Assembly (NCBI GenBank): GCA_027382625.1
Contig: JAJKFJ010021401.1
Location: forward strand, 23,729 to 87,728
Reading direction: 5' to 3'
Source of the DNA: Tetmemena sp. SeJ-2015
Lineage: Eukaryota; Ciliophora; Spirotrichea; Sporadotrichida; Oxytrichidae
Length of the DNA stretch: 64,000 bases
Shown: piece by piece, positions 36,601 through 46,400 of the stretch
How positions within the stretch are numbered: position 1 is the first letter of the stretch
Layout of the letters: each line of letters opens with the position of its first letter
Position numbers and translations under genes: made by a program
The notes under the pieces: model-generated
The model's input: only the letters and a program-made list of their open reading frames with translations
What the model was told of the DNA's origin: nothing
Databases searched by the model: none

Positions 36601-37568
36601 ATGGATTTTTAGATGGAGGTGAGTCTTAATCTTTCTCTCCTTTGAAAGATTTTGAAGGTGATTCTCTAGTGGAAAGTAATATCTCTTAGAAACTAAACCA
36701 CAGAGGAGATAACTAACAGCAGAAGCGTGTGTTAGAAATAATTTAGGACGAAGAAGATGAAGAAGATAAGGAGTCTGTGGTTCAGTTTGGGAACGGACAG
36801 GATATTCATAAGCTGATGCTTTCTAATGAAACTTTTGAACTAAAGTCGCCTCTTTAGAAGAAGATGAAGTTTTTGGATGCCTAAGAAAATACTCTGATGC
36901 CTTAAAACATTCAATCATAGGGACAACTTAGGATGCTGATGAAGAATAACAAAGTAAATCAGTCAATGACCTTGGTTGATGTCAATGACGATGGAGATGA
37001 AATTATTCTGGAGGATCTCAACAACTCAGGGCCTCAATAGTCAAGCAAATACAACATACTAGATGGACGAGACACAAACACGTCTCCGCTCTAGAAGGAC
37101 ATGGTTTAATTCAAAAATACAATTAATGAGGGCCCTGAAGATCTAAGAAGTAGAAACAATCAGCTCAATATATATGCAGACACTCGCATATCCAAAGGTC
37201 TTAACCCTAAAGATAGAATTCTTAAGCAGTAAAACCATAATAGCCAGTACTTACTAGTCACTGATGAAAATGATAGTATGCACAAGAAGCCAGCTAAAAA
37301 GAAGATATCTGGATTGAATATCCACTATGCAATTGGAAGAATCTCACCACAAGGCCAGAGGAATGCAAATCTTTTTGGAAGAACAATATCTGAAGAGTAA
37401 GAGTCCCAAGTCCTATTTCAGAGTAAAAATTTAAATACCTATGAAAAGAGTCCTCGAATTTCAAGGATATAATCTAATATGAACCACTTATATTACTTAA
37501 AAATTATATACAAATTATATTTATAAATAATATAAAAACTACAATAGTAAGATGATGTTAAAATTTAA
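33690..37568 (+). CDS. Long Asn/Gln/Ser-rich protein, unrecognised
   Basis: ATG at 33690 (MFTNKLQPINTPDF) opens a frame with TAA/TAG as Gln. An intron of about 30 nt (GTAATA..TTTAG, near 33870-33899) joins ADMGYI to SSYNGAGIFLFKDG. The first 200 residues look folded (WKIAVKQNNGRADI, HGLAIWYLHKLTF). From about 34330 to the end the protein is mostly disordered and rich in Asn, Gln, Ser and Lys, with a helical stretch near 36020-36200 (NSLKILEKYKFK, INYFTAVVERFSKY) and acidic patches (DEEDEEDKES) near 36750. Frame changes at about 34330, 34530, 34800, 36350 and 36530 mark IESs or introns. The last frame ends at TGA by about 37568. It might be two genes with a junction near 36530. Confidence 0.5.
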
Positions 37569-37646
37569 TGATAATTTGATCTATCAAGCATATATTTTCC
37601 ATTTCAAAAATGAACATTCAATCTTCCTCTTAGATATGAAGGTATA

Positions 37647-38762
37647 GGAGTCGTCAAGGCTGGTTTCTCAGGCGAAGATGCTCCCAGAGCTGTGTTCCCT
37701 TCCATCATCGGAAGACCCAAGAACGTCAGCGCTTTGATCGGAGTTGACTCCGCTTCTGAGTACATCGGAGACGAGGCCCAACAAAAGAGAGGAGTCCTCA
37801 AGATCTTCTACCCCATCGAGCACGGTATCATCAAGGATTGGGAAGACATGGAGAAGATCTGGAACCACACCTTCTACGTTGAACTCAGAGTCCAGCCCGA
37901 TGAGCACCCCGTCCTCCTCACTGAGGCTCCCCTCAACCCCAAGACCAACAGAGAAAAGATGACCCAGATCATGTTCGAGACCTTCAATGTTCCCGCTCTC
38001 TACGTCGCCATCCAGGCCGTCCTCTCCCTCTACTCCGCTGGTAGAACCACCGGTATCGTTTGCGATGCTGGTGATGGTGTCACCCACACCGTCCCCATCT
38101 ATGAGGGTTTCTCCATCCCCCACGCCGTCTCAAGAATCTCATTTTATTACTAACTTAATATGGAGTAATCCAGCTTGCCGGTAGAGACTTGACCACTTTC
38201 ATGGCCAAGCTCCTGACTGAGAAGGGCTACGTGTTCACTTCCTCCGCTGAGATGGAAATCGTCAGAGACATCAAGGAAAAGCTTTGCTTCGTCGCTTTGG
38301 ACTACGAAGCTGCCATGAAGCAGTCCTACGAGAGCACCACCTTCGAGAAGAACTACGAGCTTCCCGACGGTAGAGTCATCACCATTGGTAACGCTAGATT
38401 CAGATGCCCTGAGTATCTCTTCAAGCCCCTCGAGATGAACGGAAAGGAACTCGACTCCATCCAATCACTCACCTACAACTCCATCCAGGAGTGCGATGTC
38501 GATGTCAGAAGAGACCTCTACCAAAACATCATCCTCTCCGGAGGTACCACCATGTACGAGGGTATCGGTGAGAGACTCCTCAAGGAAATTGAGGCCAGAG
38601 CTCCCAAGTCCATAATAGAATATAGCAAGCCCCGACAGAAGATTCGCCGTCTGGAGAGGAGGTTCCACCCTCACTTCTCTGTCCACTTTCGCCAGCATGT
38701 GGATCACCAAGGAAGACTACGACGAGAACGGAGCAAGCATCGTCCACAGAAAGTGCCTCTGA
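37647..38762 (+). CDS. Actin, main block (germline segments 2, 3 and 5)
   Basis: Encodes actin from [15 protein letters not shown] to the C-terminal IVHRKCL and TGA 38760-38762, lacking only the first 15 or so residues and a few residues near position 330. Both missing pieces lie downstream as displaced segments. Segment 2 is 37647-38138, segment 3 is 38167-38613 and segment 5 starts at 38628. Coding segments are clearly GC-richer than the inserts and use few TAA/TAG Gln codons. Actin polymerises into filaments for the cytoskeleton, phagocytosis and division. The conserved sequence fixes each junction to within a few bases, making this the anchor for calling the window germline DNA. The segment numbering is mine, following protein order. 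Confidence 0.97.
38135..38166 (+). other. IES in actin, pointer AATC (32 bp)
   Basis: AATC at 38135-38138 and 38167-38170. Excision gives [13 protein letters not shown], the normal actin reading. The insert has no GT..AG boundaries and is AT-rich. Confidence 0.93.
38614..38627 (+). other. 14-bp spacer at the scrambled actin junction 3/5
   Basis: Lies between the outgoing pointer CCCAAGTCCAT (38603-38613) and the incoming pointer AGCCC (38628-38632). These two pointers differ, so the flanking segments are not joined to each other. Segment 4 goes between them. Confidence 0.85.
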
Positions 38763-38887
38763 GCCCAAAACTCTATCCCTCTATTTGTACAGCTGTTCTG
38801 ATTACATTATAAAGCTTCATCATTTACTAGCTCATTTTATTGAAACAATTAAATATCTCTCTCCTATTGAAAAATAAATGGTTTTCA

Positions 38888-38922
38888 CCCAAGTCCATCA
38901 ACGTGAAGGTTATTGCCAGCCC
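38888..38922 (+). other. Displaced actin segment 4 (35 bp)
   Basis: Begins with the 11-bp pointer CCCAAGTCCAT, codes SINVKVIASP and ends with AGCCC. Both pointers match the ends flanking the gap at 38614-38627, and insertion there restores the actin frame exactly ([17 protein letters not shown]). Confidence 0.93.
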
Positions 38923-39175
38923 GAAGATAGTAATCGAGAGGTCAAAACTCTAGAAAGATATTGTTTAGTTTATGAAACGCTAATACAAGGGGTGCAGGAT
39001 GAGGATGTCCGTAGCCTCTGCTTCCTTTTAACTCTGATGACTCGCCTTTGGGTTGAATATTATAGTTAGGTTGAATGAGAACTTAGGATATGTGTTCCCT
39101 TTGACTGCATCTCACTAATTTATTAAGCATTTCCCCTATTTTATTTTATTTGACTCCTTTTAATTAAATTGTTAG
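38923..39175. other. Non-coding spacer between actin segments 4 and 1
   Basis: Mixed-composition spacer. An apparent plus-strand open frame here starts inside actin segment 4 and has no protein-like character, so I treat it as germline-limited DNA. Confidence 0.6.
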
Positions 39176-39245
39176 CTTGACGACTCCGGAACCATTATCA
39201 ACAACCACAGTTTGTTTGTCTGCCATGTGTAGTAAGCTTATAAAA
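39176..39245 (-). other. Inverted actin segment 1 with the start codon
   Basis: On the minus strand ATG at 39226-39224 gives MADKQTVVVDNGSG and ends in the 12-bp pointer GGAGTCGTCAAG (39187-39176), identical to the pointer at 37647-37658 on the plus strand. The segment must be inverted and moved 1.5 kb during macronuclear development. Its 5' (untranslated) limit beyond about 39245 is not known. Confidence 0.93.
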
Positions 39246-39572
39246 CATAGTGTGCTAATTGATTCTGAGGAAATAGAATAAATGAAAGATAGAGGATTTG
39301 CGGGGCGAAGTAGTGAGATTGTGATATTAATTATATTAGAGTGGGTGGGAAAGAGAAGCAAGTTTAATGCTACTTTAATAGATATAGCGCCAAAGATACA
39401 ACCTTTAATAATATTAAATCTTTCTACTACTTACTACACATTGAAGCCAATTACATATTCATTCCCTTTTGGTTGAGGCCAGGTTGAATGAATATTTTTA
39501 TCATCACCAAGCAAATTTTAAATTAAACTTACGACCAAAAAATATATAAATTGATAACTTAAAGTCTATAAA
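39246..39572. other. Intergenic stretch
   Basis: May include the 5' leader of actin on the minus strand. No convincing coding frame on either strand. Confidence 0.4.
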
Positions 39573-41602
39573 TCAGAATTGAGAGTCATCTGACTTTGTG
39601 ATTTTCTTGATTTTATTATTGAGGACTAAGGCTGCCTTATTATACATCGGCACTAAAACCATGTCTTCTAAAGTGCAGCTGATTAATAGAGTCACACTTG
39701 AGCCAATCAAGAAATTGTTAAAGCTCTCTGAAGATAAATTTATGCTCTTATTTAAATTATCAGCGAGTTAAGCTATAAAGGCAGACTGAGCAACCAGAAG
39801 AATTAAGTGGAAGGCAAACAGGACGTCCTTTATTGCTGTGCCATTGTTTACTATTCCTTGGAACTGTCGGAATAGTATCATAAACAGCAGCAGAATTACA
39901 TACGAGGCCATTATGAGCGTAGAAAGTTGTTCAACCTACAAAGATATTTAAAAGCTAGAGAATGACTTACATATGAAGCTATTATCATAGCAATGGTGAA
40001 CGATAATATGAACAGATTGCACAAAATTTCTTTCTCAAGAACTATTTGGAATATACTGTAATCAGGGTTGAATACAAAAAAGAAGATGTATATCTTGCTT
40101 AGCTTCAGAGTTTTATAATTTTGCATTTTCTTTGAGAGACTTCTTCTTTCTTCTTGCTTTGATTAATATCAGATTAAGTTGGCTCAGTTTGGTTGCTTGT
40201 TTAATTCTAAGGTTAGAGTTGAGTATTAGGATTTGCATTTTTGTTAGGTGTAAGAGTGTCATCATATACCATCTCAGCAACTGTGGCATTAACCATAGAT
40301 GGGTCTGGAGACCTGTCAGCATATTGGTATCTCCTGTCTTCGATCATAGAATGATCTCCTCTTTGTGAATTAATTTGAGCTGCTTATCTCAGAGAATCGT
40401 CCTCCTAAGATGATGGCTGATTCTGTTCTGTACGAGTATGTCTATTTTTAACCTCCTGTTGAAGTTGAAGTTTCTTTATTTATCTATACTTATAAACTGA
40501 GTTAGCTATGGCTACTAAGAGAGCAACGTAAATTATAGCAGGGGGAATCAAAGAGAAAACTATTTGACGCAGAGCTCTTCTCGCCAGTTCATCCTGGTAA
40601 ACATCGTAAATTAGACCAAACAAAGTCAAGTGATTATAAATAATTAACAATTTTTATAAATAGCTCTAAAATTATAGTGCAACAAATCTAAGAGTTCTAG
40701 AGAGCAGCCTTCGCAACTTCATCCTAGCTTTCAGTACAAGTCAGTTCACTCCAAATGCCTTAATTTTCATCTAGGTAACTACAAAGTTTAAATAAAAGAG
40801 CGAGATTAGGATTATCATTGCCTCTTAACTTATAAGGAAGAGTAAAAATTGAAAAGTAATATGCATCATTTGATTGACATTGCTGATATTGATTTCACCA
40901 ATATCATAGACATCAGTTATTGCTATGGGAGAACTGGTATAATATGAATTAACCTCAATCTAGTCGCTGAGATGCCTTTAGCCTATATCTTTGTAGCCAA
41001 GAGTCTTATCGACAAGGAGGTAGTTCATAATAATGTAATCATACTGAGTCATCATCAAATAGAAGGGAATACTCACAGTCACTTAATCCTTAGAGTCTGC
41101 CAAAGACAAGTTCTGAGTTTAAAAGGCTACAGGATATAAGTTCATCTAATTAACATGCTGAAGTTGAAGGAGTTTACTCTTGCTTTGTTTTTGAATTTGC
41201 AAAGCGAAATTAAATCCAGAGGCAGTGAAATTGTCAGAGTCTGGCTCAATGTTTGCTGACAATCTTATCATTCCAGACTTTATGCTGTCGATGAGAGAAT
41301 CAATCAAGCTATAAAATTAATATGAAGCTAGCGTCTTAAAGTGTACCCAAGTAATCATTAAGCATCTCATCAAAAATACCAATGAAAGTTAAGAAAGAGT
41401 CCGAGTCCATAACTTGAATTTAGCTGCTAATTATCTACCCATGCGATAGGGAAATAGCTGTTGTTGCAAATTACTGAACCAGGGCGTCTACTTTTAGGGC
41501 ATCGCTCTACTTTATTTCATTCCAAATGCTTGTGATCACTTTAGCTGCTTTTACATAAATTGGTAAGAATTAAGAACTTCAATCTGAAACAAATATAAAT
41601 GA
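39573..41602 (-). CDS. C-terminal half of a large membrane protein
   Basis: Reads right to left and stops at TGA 39575-39573. The outer part (41560-41050) resembles the region after REJ domains in ciliate surface proteins: FATTAISLSHGQ, FIGIFDEMLNDYLG, DSLIDSIKSGM, VTVSIPF. Hydrophobic segments follow: FQFLLFLIS..MIILISLF near 40850-40790, IVFSLIPPAIIYVALLVAIA near 40570-40515, and three more between 40060 and 39660. A charged Gln-rich cytosolic loop lies at about 40500-40130. An intron with GTAAGT and TTTGTAG fits at about 39935-39972. It has no signal peptide and no start codon of its own, and its open end near 41600 carries a 12-bp motif also found at 50973. I infer it is the 3' half of the gene at 43437-50984. 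Confidence 0.65.
41591..41602 (-). other. Candidate 12-bp pointer shared with 50973-50984
   Basis: Minus-strand TCATTTATATTT, identical to the plus-strand copy at 50973-50984. It sits at the upstream end of the membrane-protein half and 24 bp from the start of the next gene. Confidence 0.45.
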
Positions 41603-41626
41603 AGGCTGGATTATAAATTTTAAGAA

Positions 41627-43249
41627 ATGGAACATTCAAAGAATCAAACATCTTTTGTCATCAGCACTGCTGAGTCAAGGTACATAAAGTTTTATTTATT
41701 AAAGCCACTACTCTAAGCACTTATCGAGGAGAATAGCTCAAAAGGATGGAGAGAAACACTATCTCTATTTATTTTTATCCAAGGACAAATATGACATGAA
41801 ATGGGTGGGCTCGAGTATCGAAGACGAAGAATGTAAGCAATTTAGTTGTGCTCATGCTTTTAGTGATAAAAATATTGAATTCTGAAAAGCCTGCCCTCGT
41901 AAATCGATATCCGGGTATATCAGGTCTTTGCCATAAAGACTCGTTTAATCGTATCATGAAAATTGGTTAAGAAATAAACGCAAGCTTTTTCGACTTCGTG
42001 CCACCATAGTTCACTTTTCCACAAGATTCTGATAGATTCAATGAATTTCATTCTTCTCATAAGAACACAGTTTTCATAGCCAAGCCAGTTGCTTCATCTG
42101 AGGGAAACAGCATTGTGCTTTTTTAGACGTAATTATTGTTGCTTGATAATTATTTAGGTTGAACGAGCTTCCTAGCTAGCTAGGATCTGAGATGGTGGTG
42201 TAGAGATATATTCACAACCCACTTCTGATTGATGGCTACAAATTTGACCTTAGGATATACATTGTGATAACTCAAATTAATCCTCTCTAAGCCTTTATCT
42301 GCGATGAGGGACTCGCAAGATTTTGCACAGTAAGTTAGCATTTTATACTAATCTCATCTGATAGGAAAAGTATGAAGCGCCGACTAAAGAAAATTTTAAG
42401 AAATTCTTTATGCATCTCACTAATTATTCGATTAACAAGCACAGTGAAGATTATAAGGAATCACCGAACATTTTGGAGGCCAATGAAGACACAAAACGAA
42501 CACTTGCATCTCTTTGGAAAACTCTGGAACAACAAGGAATAGACAAACAATAAATCTGGTCAAACATTAAGGAAACTTGCGCCAAAACTTTAGCAGTCTA
42601 CGCTCCTTTTATAGAGCACGGTGTAGCTGTGGCCAGTAATCTCAAGCCTGTTAAGGGCAAATATTTCTAAATTTTGGGGTTCGATTTGCTTGTTGATGAA
42701 AATCTGAACGCTCACATTTTAGAAATCAATGAATAATAATTTAAGTTCGCTTTCTTTAATGACCACCCTTCTCTGAATATCTTCCTTGAAAAAGATTACA
42801 TGGGAGGAGGAATGGGCAAGACTTTATCTGAGATAGATCTGTACGTGAAGAAAAGGGTGACTGGAGATGCGATTAAACTGGCAAAGAAAGATCAGCAAAA
42901 GATTGCAGAGACTGAAACCTTCAGATTATTATTTATATTTGCATCATTGACCAAGATATTTCCAAATGATGAAGAAGAAGTCGCAACTGAGATAACCACC
43001 ATACTAAATAAAGTACGAAGGCTTTATTACGACATAGCCCCAATCAAGTCCAAGCAGAGTATAACTTCATCAGATTTCCAGAAGCTCAGGAATAAGTCTG
43101 CTCTCTCCATCATCAGTACTATAATCGACTCAACAGACATGAATCTCATATTTTAAAAGGGAAGTTAAGGTTCTAAATTTGTGGAGTTCCATGATTTCTT
43201 CTATTTGATCAAATCTCTGGTAGATTATTAATTTATAAATTTTTAATGA
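41627..43249 (+). CDS. Tubulin-tyrosine-ligase-like (TTLL) glutamylase
   Basis: Starts at ATG 41627 (MEHSKNQTSF) and ends at TGA 43247-43249. TTLL landmarks: VNRYPGISGLCHKDS, PQFTFPQDS, FIAKPVASSEGNSIVL (ATP-grasp loop), VVQRYIHNPLLIDGYKFDLRIYIVI at about 42195-42270, EKYEAP, FMHLTNYSINKHS at about 42408-42440, and ILGFDLLVDENLNAHILEINE at about 42675-42730. Such enzymes add glutamate or glycine to tubulin, usually in cilia. Introns fit at about 41832-41859, 42130-42157 and 42329-42361 (each GTAA..TAG). A 16-bp insert bounded by TAT at 41760 repairs the early frame. About 480 residues, normal for the family. The gene is wholly enclosed between the two inverted halves of the large membrane protein. 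Confidence 0.9.
41760..41775 (+). other. Candidate 16-bp IES in TTLL, pointer TAT
   Basis: TAT at 41760-41762 and 41776-41778. Excision joins RETLS to KDKYDMKWVGS in frame. The pointer is too short to stand alone; the restored reading supports it. Confidence 0.5.
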
Positions 43250-43436
43250 ATTAGACTTTATTGAGAGAAAAAATGAGAGTGATTAGTATGAGGTCAGAAC
43301 ACTTAGTGAATTTATTAATAGTATTTGAATAAGTTGCCTATATTAATTACCTCCACTTAATACTGATTCCTTGCAATTAAAAATAACTCTTTATATATTT
43401 CTATTTGAGCAATAATTATTTAATTTATCAAAATAA

Positions 43437-46400
43437 ATGAGAACTCATATCCTTATTTGGGGTCTCTTGGCTGTGCTTTCTATCAAAGTATTTTTATTTT
43501 TAATCAATGGGAAAGACAGTCCAAGCTCGTAAATAGTCTCAAATACTTATGGTAAGTCCTTCTGCTACTTATAAACTTAAAGAAAGTTTCTTTTATCCAT
43601 TTTTGAGTCGCCTAAAATAAAATGGGATTGTTCGTAGGATCTCAAATTTACTACAAGAGATCTCTAACATTAAAAAATATATATTCTATACCTGATTTTT
43701 TACCAGAAAATCAAGTTCTTATTGGATCAGCTTCTAATCATAAATTACCGATTTGATTATTCCCAATTACTAGTTACTATTTTAATATGCTAAATTTATC
43801 TATTATTTAGATCAAGACTTTGTTAGCCCTCATGATTAAGAAATTGATTGGGTAGAGAAATTTATAAAATTATCTATTTTTAATTTTATGGCAAAAATAT
43901 AAAATGATGATTATTTAAAATAGAATTTGAGAGTTTCTTCATAAAAGAGATAAATTTTTTTAAGATCATTATAAGGTCCTTTCTTTCTGGGGAACTTCAT
44001 TAGTGAGTAACTTATAAATAAGAGTGGAGCTCACCCACACACATTAAAATCTTTTAGAATATACAAATAAATAAAATCATTATAGATTTATTGGAGGGTA
44101 TAACAATTATTTTACTTATGGATATTGATACTTCTGTTGTTAGATTTGATTTCTATTTTAAATCAAATTAAATATGCTACTATCTACCAGTAATTCTCAG
44201 CTATAATGCCATTTATAATTTTAGTATAAGAGAAGTTTTATCTCTTTCAAATCTTCTATAAATTGATTACAATTTGAGGATTAAAATAATTCCCTCCCCT
44301 CAAATTGAACTTTAAAAAAGAGAGCTTTTCGCAAATGAGACATTAAATTATAATGAGTTACCAATGGATATGCTCCGCAATTTAGATAAACCTTTCAAGT
44401 ATACCCAATGATTTTATAATTACATAAAATACTACTATTTGTCATTTTGATAAAAATAGATAAAATATCTATAACTCCAAGAATAAAAATAAAGACAGAG
44501 GAAATAAAAAAGGTGACGATAACGGAGATGCATTGTTATTATTTTAAGGCAGGAATACTGGTGGATTTTTTTACGAATGCGACGATGATGAATACTTGAA
44601 CTCCAAAAAGTAGTGCCAATCTTGCCCGACAGGTTGTGACAAGTGTAAAAGCAAAGATGTTTGCTCCAAGTGTGAGGTTGACTATACACTTCATTTTTGG
44701 CAGTGACTTTGGATTTTGCTTCCCCTCCTGCACGGATGGTTTCTACATAAAAACAAAATACACCAACTCAGATATTTTATATTGATAGCTTCTCCAAAGG
44801 TAGATCACTAAGATACAATGACGACGATGATGATGATGACGATGATGATGATGAAGATTGCGATGATCCTAAGCTAGTAGTCAGTGAAAATATATAAAAT
44901 AAATAGATAGATGCGAATGCTAGAAATGTCCGTTTGGTTGTTTATTTAATTGTTCTACTTGCACTTATGATAATGTTCTTTTGAAGCCCTACTGTTATAA
45001 CTGCCTCAAAGGCTTCATGTTCAATGTCACTACAGGATTGTGCGATGTGGTTCCTTGCAATTTTTCAAATATAAAATGCATTTAATTATAATTGCGAAAT
45101 ATTTTAAAGGTCAACGAGTATAGACCGAAACCACTGAACAGCACTGTGAATCTTGATCCAAAATCATCCTCATATAATGACTACATGTGTCAACCTTGTA
45201 TTTATTTGCTCTAATGGATGTTAAAACTGCACTAATGGCACTAGCTGCAACAACTGTAGCTCCGGCTTCGCTAAATTTTAACTTCCCAAGAACTACAACT
45301 CAAACTGTGTCCAATTAATTTTTAATGCACATCTTTCTGCAATAACTGCTCAGTGAGTAATGCATCCAAGTCTAATGAAACCAAGTGTTCTACTTGCCAG
45401 CCTAAATTTGATCTCTATCCCAATAACACATGCATCTTGAACAGAACTTGTCTCTCAGGATATTGGTTCAATGACACTAGGTTGGAATGCCAAAAATGCC
45501 CTGATAATTGCCTTACATGCAAACAGGGAGATAAAAATGGAACAGTAATTTGCACTTCCTGTGTATACACTTCTGTTCTTAATACTACCACCTAACTTTG
45601 CTTAGATAGATGCAATTACACCACTAACTATTATAGCAATAAGACTTCATAATGCTAGGAATGTCCTTCAGCAACTTTCCCTAATTAAACTGCTCAGGCC
45701 TGCATAAACTGTCCCACTTACTGCACCAACTGTACTGCTAATTTTACCTACCAAAACGTATCTTGCTCTAATTGCTCAAACAACTTAAAACTTATTTAAT
45801 TAATTTCGAAATATATGAAACAACTCATACCTAGATACTAAAAAGTAGAGATGCAGAATTGGTTGCAATTAAACAGCTTTCTTCAACTATGACAATGCAA
45901 CTTGTGTTATTTTTAAGGTCTTAAGAATTTATATCACTTATTTAAATTATTTTAACATTAATTGCTTGAAGGGACAGTACTTGAATCCCTCGAATGAAAC
46001 ATGCATAGCATGCCCTGCTAATTGCACATCTTGTTTCTTTAACAATAATACAAACTAGGTAGAATTATTTTTAATGTGATTCCTGCAATTCTACTAATGT
46101 GATTGATATTCCAACAAAAAGATGTAGATAAAATTGCAGCGCCAATTTAATCTACAATTGGAGTTCTGGGAAATGTCAAAATTGCTCTGTCGGGACTATC
46201 TACAACTAAACTACTCAAGTATTTATAAATAAGTTTGCGATTCATGCCCATATGGCTGCACAAATTGCACTCTTCAACACTACATCGAATGCAGTTGAAT
46301 GCACAAAATGTGATAGTTTCAAGATTTTGAACACCACACTTAAGCTTTGCCAGGATACTTGCTACTATGGAAAACAGTGGTTCTGGGAAACTTACACATG

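Noticed and set aside
38139..38166. Reading the actin insert after SRI as a spliceosomal intron
   Set aside because: It lacks GT..AG ends, is bounded by AATC repeats, and the same gene shows true segment displacement and inversion.
37668..38770. Long acidic and Ser-rich minus-strand and alternative-frame open frames over actin
   Set aside because: They are shadows of the GC-rich actin coding strand.
43250..43436. Possible extra exon of TTLL past its TGA
   Set aside because: The TTLL reading ends naturally at 43249, and the following DNA lacks coding character until the next signal peptide.
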